64,000 bases of DNA from Dermacentor variabilis (Eukaryota > Arthropoda > Arachnida > Ixodida > Ixodidae): assembly GCF_050947875.1 (NCBI RefSeq), contig NC_134568.1, positions 211,177,632 to 211,241,631 on the forward strand, written 5' to 3'. The position numbers and the translations under genes were made by a program. Shown one piece after another: positions 63,000 to 64,000 of the stretch. Position 1 is the first letter of the stretch. Every line of letters begins with the position of its first letter. The notes under the pieces were generated by a model, which was not told where the DNA came from, did no database searches, and saw nothing but the letters and a program-made list of their open reading frames with translations.

Positions 63000-64000
63000 C
63001 AGTAATGCTTCATTAACTCGAACTTGCATAAACATCAGCTAAGTCGAAATTTTCCACAGCGCCGATCTATTTCCCATATGTGCCATGTATTTATTGCCCT
63101 TTATCTCAAAGTATTTTTGAACCAAATTGCAGATATCTCGAAATCTTGTCCGAGAGCGGAACAAAAACTCTGTCGCCAGAACGTTTAACAAGCTTCGCGC
63201 GAGGCTGCCACACCAATCACAAAGCGGACGTTTTCCCTAAATGTCAAGTCGGAACCAAGTGGCATAACTGTCAAGCAACCATGTGGCACATCATGTGATG
63301 GGAGAGACATGCGCAGAGGCAGACCCTGCAAAATAGCTTGCTTGACGCAGTTTGCTTTGTTCACTTTATGCAACACATGTGGTTTACCATCAGATGTGCA
63401 ATTTCAGTTTTAATCTTATTCTATGCAACGCACGCAGATCAGATTTTTTATTCTACGCAATGTAAAATAGAAACACACATGCTACGTGCATTCAGGTAAA
63501 ACCTGCCCACATATTGTGTACTCATGAATGCTCACGTCGCTTGCGTATGCAACGTATGCGGCACAGACTTACTGCGAACGGTGCCACAGAAAGCGACATG
63601 GGCATTCACAAGTATGCGCTATGCGGGCAGGTTGTAGTATGAAATGCATGCGGCATGAACTTGCCACAAACAGTGCCACAAAAAGCGACGTGAGCATTCA
63701 CAAGTGCGCGGTATGCGGGCAGGATGTACCGGGTAAATTTACTGTCGCCGAAATCGTTGCGATGGCTACAACTGGAGAGGATGGTGAAGGCAGTGAAGAT
63801 GAAAGAGCTCAAGAGGTGCCGACATCAGCTAAAGCAACAAACATGCTTCGCTTGCTGCAAAATAGAGTGAAGCGGCAGGAATGATCGGCTCATGCAATGT
63901 GTAAAGGAGCTAGAGGATGTCTTTCTAGGTCCAAGTGCTACCGCGAAGCCCCAGCCTTATACAGTTTTTATGCACTGAATAATATGGCAGTGCTTAAAAA
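63000..64000 (+). mobile_element. Tigger-like transposon remnant, runs off the window
   Basis: Starts CAGTAATGCTTCATTAACTC after a TA (62999-63001 region), a Tigger-type end. Near the right side FTVAEIVAMATTGEDGEGSE then TSAKATNMLRLL (63739-63884) is the acidic C-terminal segment of such transposases on the plus strand. Before it lies an approximately 100-bp imperfect tandem repeat (63548-63725) with GTGCCACA.AAAGCGAC in each unit. The rest of the transposase is unreadable. Confidence 0.6.

Noticed and set aside
1..64000. CRISPR array, bacterial operon, phage or toxin system
   Set aside because: No repeat-spacer arrays, no ribosome-binding-site-led gene clusters; introns, SINEs and LINEs show a eukaryotic chromosome.

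Overview
This is a eukaryotic window, almost certainly from a hard tick (Ixodidae, probably a metastriate genus). The reasons are a spliced animal gene exon (PRPF19), canonical GT-AG introns, AATAAA signals, several copies of a tRNA-derived SINE that resembles the tick SINE known as Ruka, and a very dense, many-layered load of arthropod-type transposons. The species assignment is recognition from memory, not a search. There are no operons, CRISPR arrays, rRNA genes or bacterial features.

Layout. 1-5.7 kb: probable last intron (with a 515-bp MITE) and terminal coding exon plus poly(A) signal of the splicing factor PRPF19 (+). 5.9-13.5 kb: an old RTE LINE relic, a Tigger-like element, and a Tc1/mariner element with about 350-bp inverted repeats. 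13.9-15.0 kb: exons of an unrecognised host gene or genes on the minus strand, supported by a frame-consistent intron. 15-21.8 kb: mostly quiet, with a SINE, an (AT)n tract and palindromes. 21.8-34.5 kb: a degraded Ty3/gypsy LTR retrotransposon sitting inside an (AT)n microsatellite. An I-type LINE and a solo LTR lie in its 5' LTR, an array of CCAATTGG palindromes and an 86-bp perfect palindrome lie in its gag leader, and a 4-kb RTE retrotransposon, itself carrying a SINE, splits gag.

34.5-39.5 kb: a second mariner copy (minus) broken by a foldback element and another I-type LINE. 40.8 kb: a frameshifted THAP exon. 42-45.2 kb: a MITE with a SINE at its tip, then a 2.64-kb element with 25-bp perfect inverted repeats flanked by AAGCCC. 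It carries a degraded THAP-containing P-element-like transposase and is the most interesting object in the window. 47-51.6 kb: a candidate terminal exon (minus), a pogo-like element, a SINE and a piggyBac-like element. 52.6-57.7 kb: MITEs, a Tigger-like element, a mariner relic and a 116-bp palindrome. 58-64 kb: a CR1/L2-like LINE, Tigger-like elements, and a Penelope-like GIY-YIG reading frame interrupted at a TA by a Tigger-type MITE.

Only PRPF19 is a confidently identified host gene. Nearly everything else is mobile DNA. Many insertions can be proved inside the window because a related uninterrupted copy gives the empty target site.
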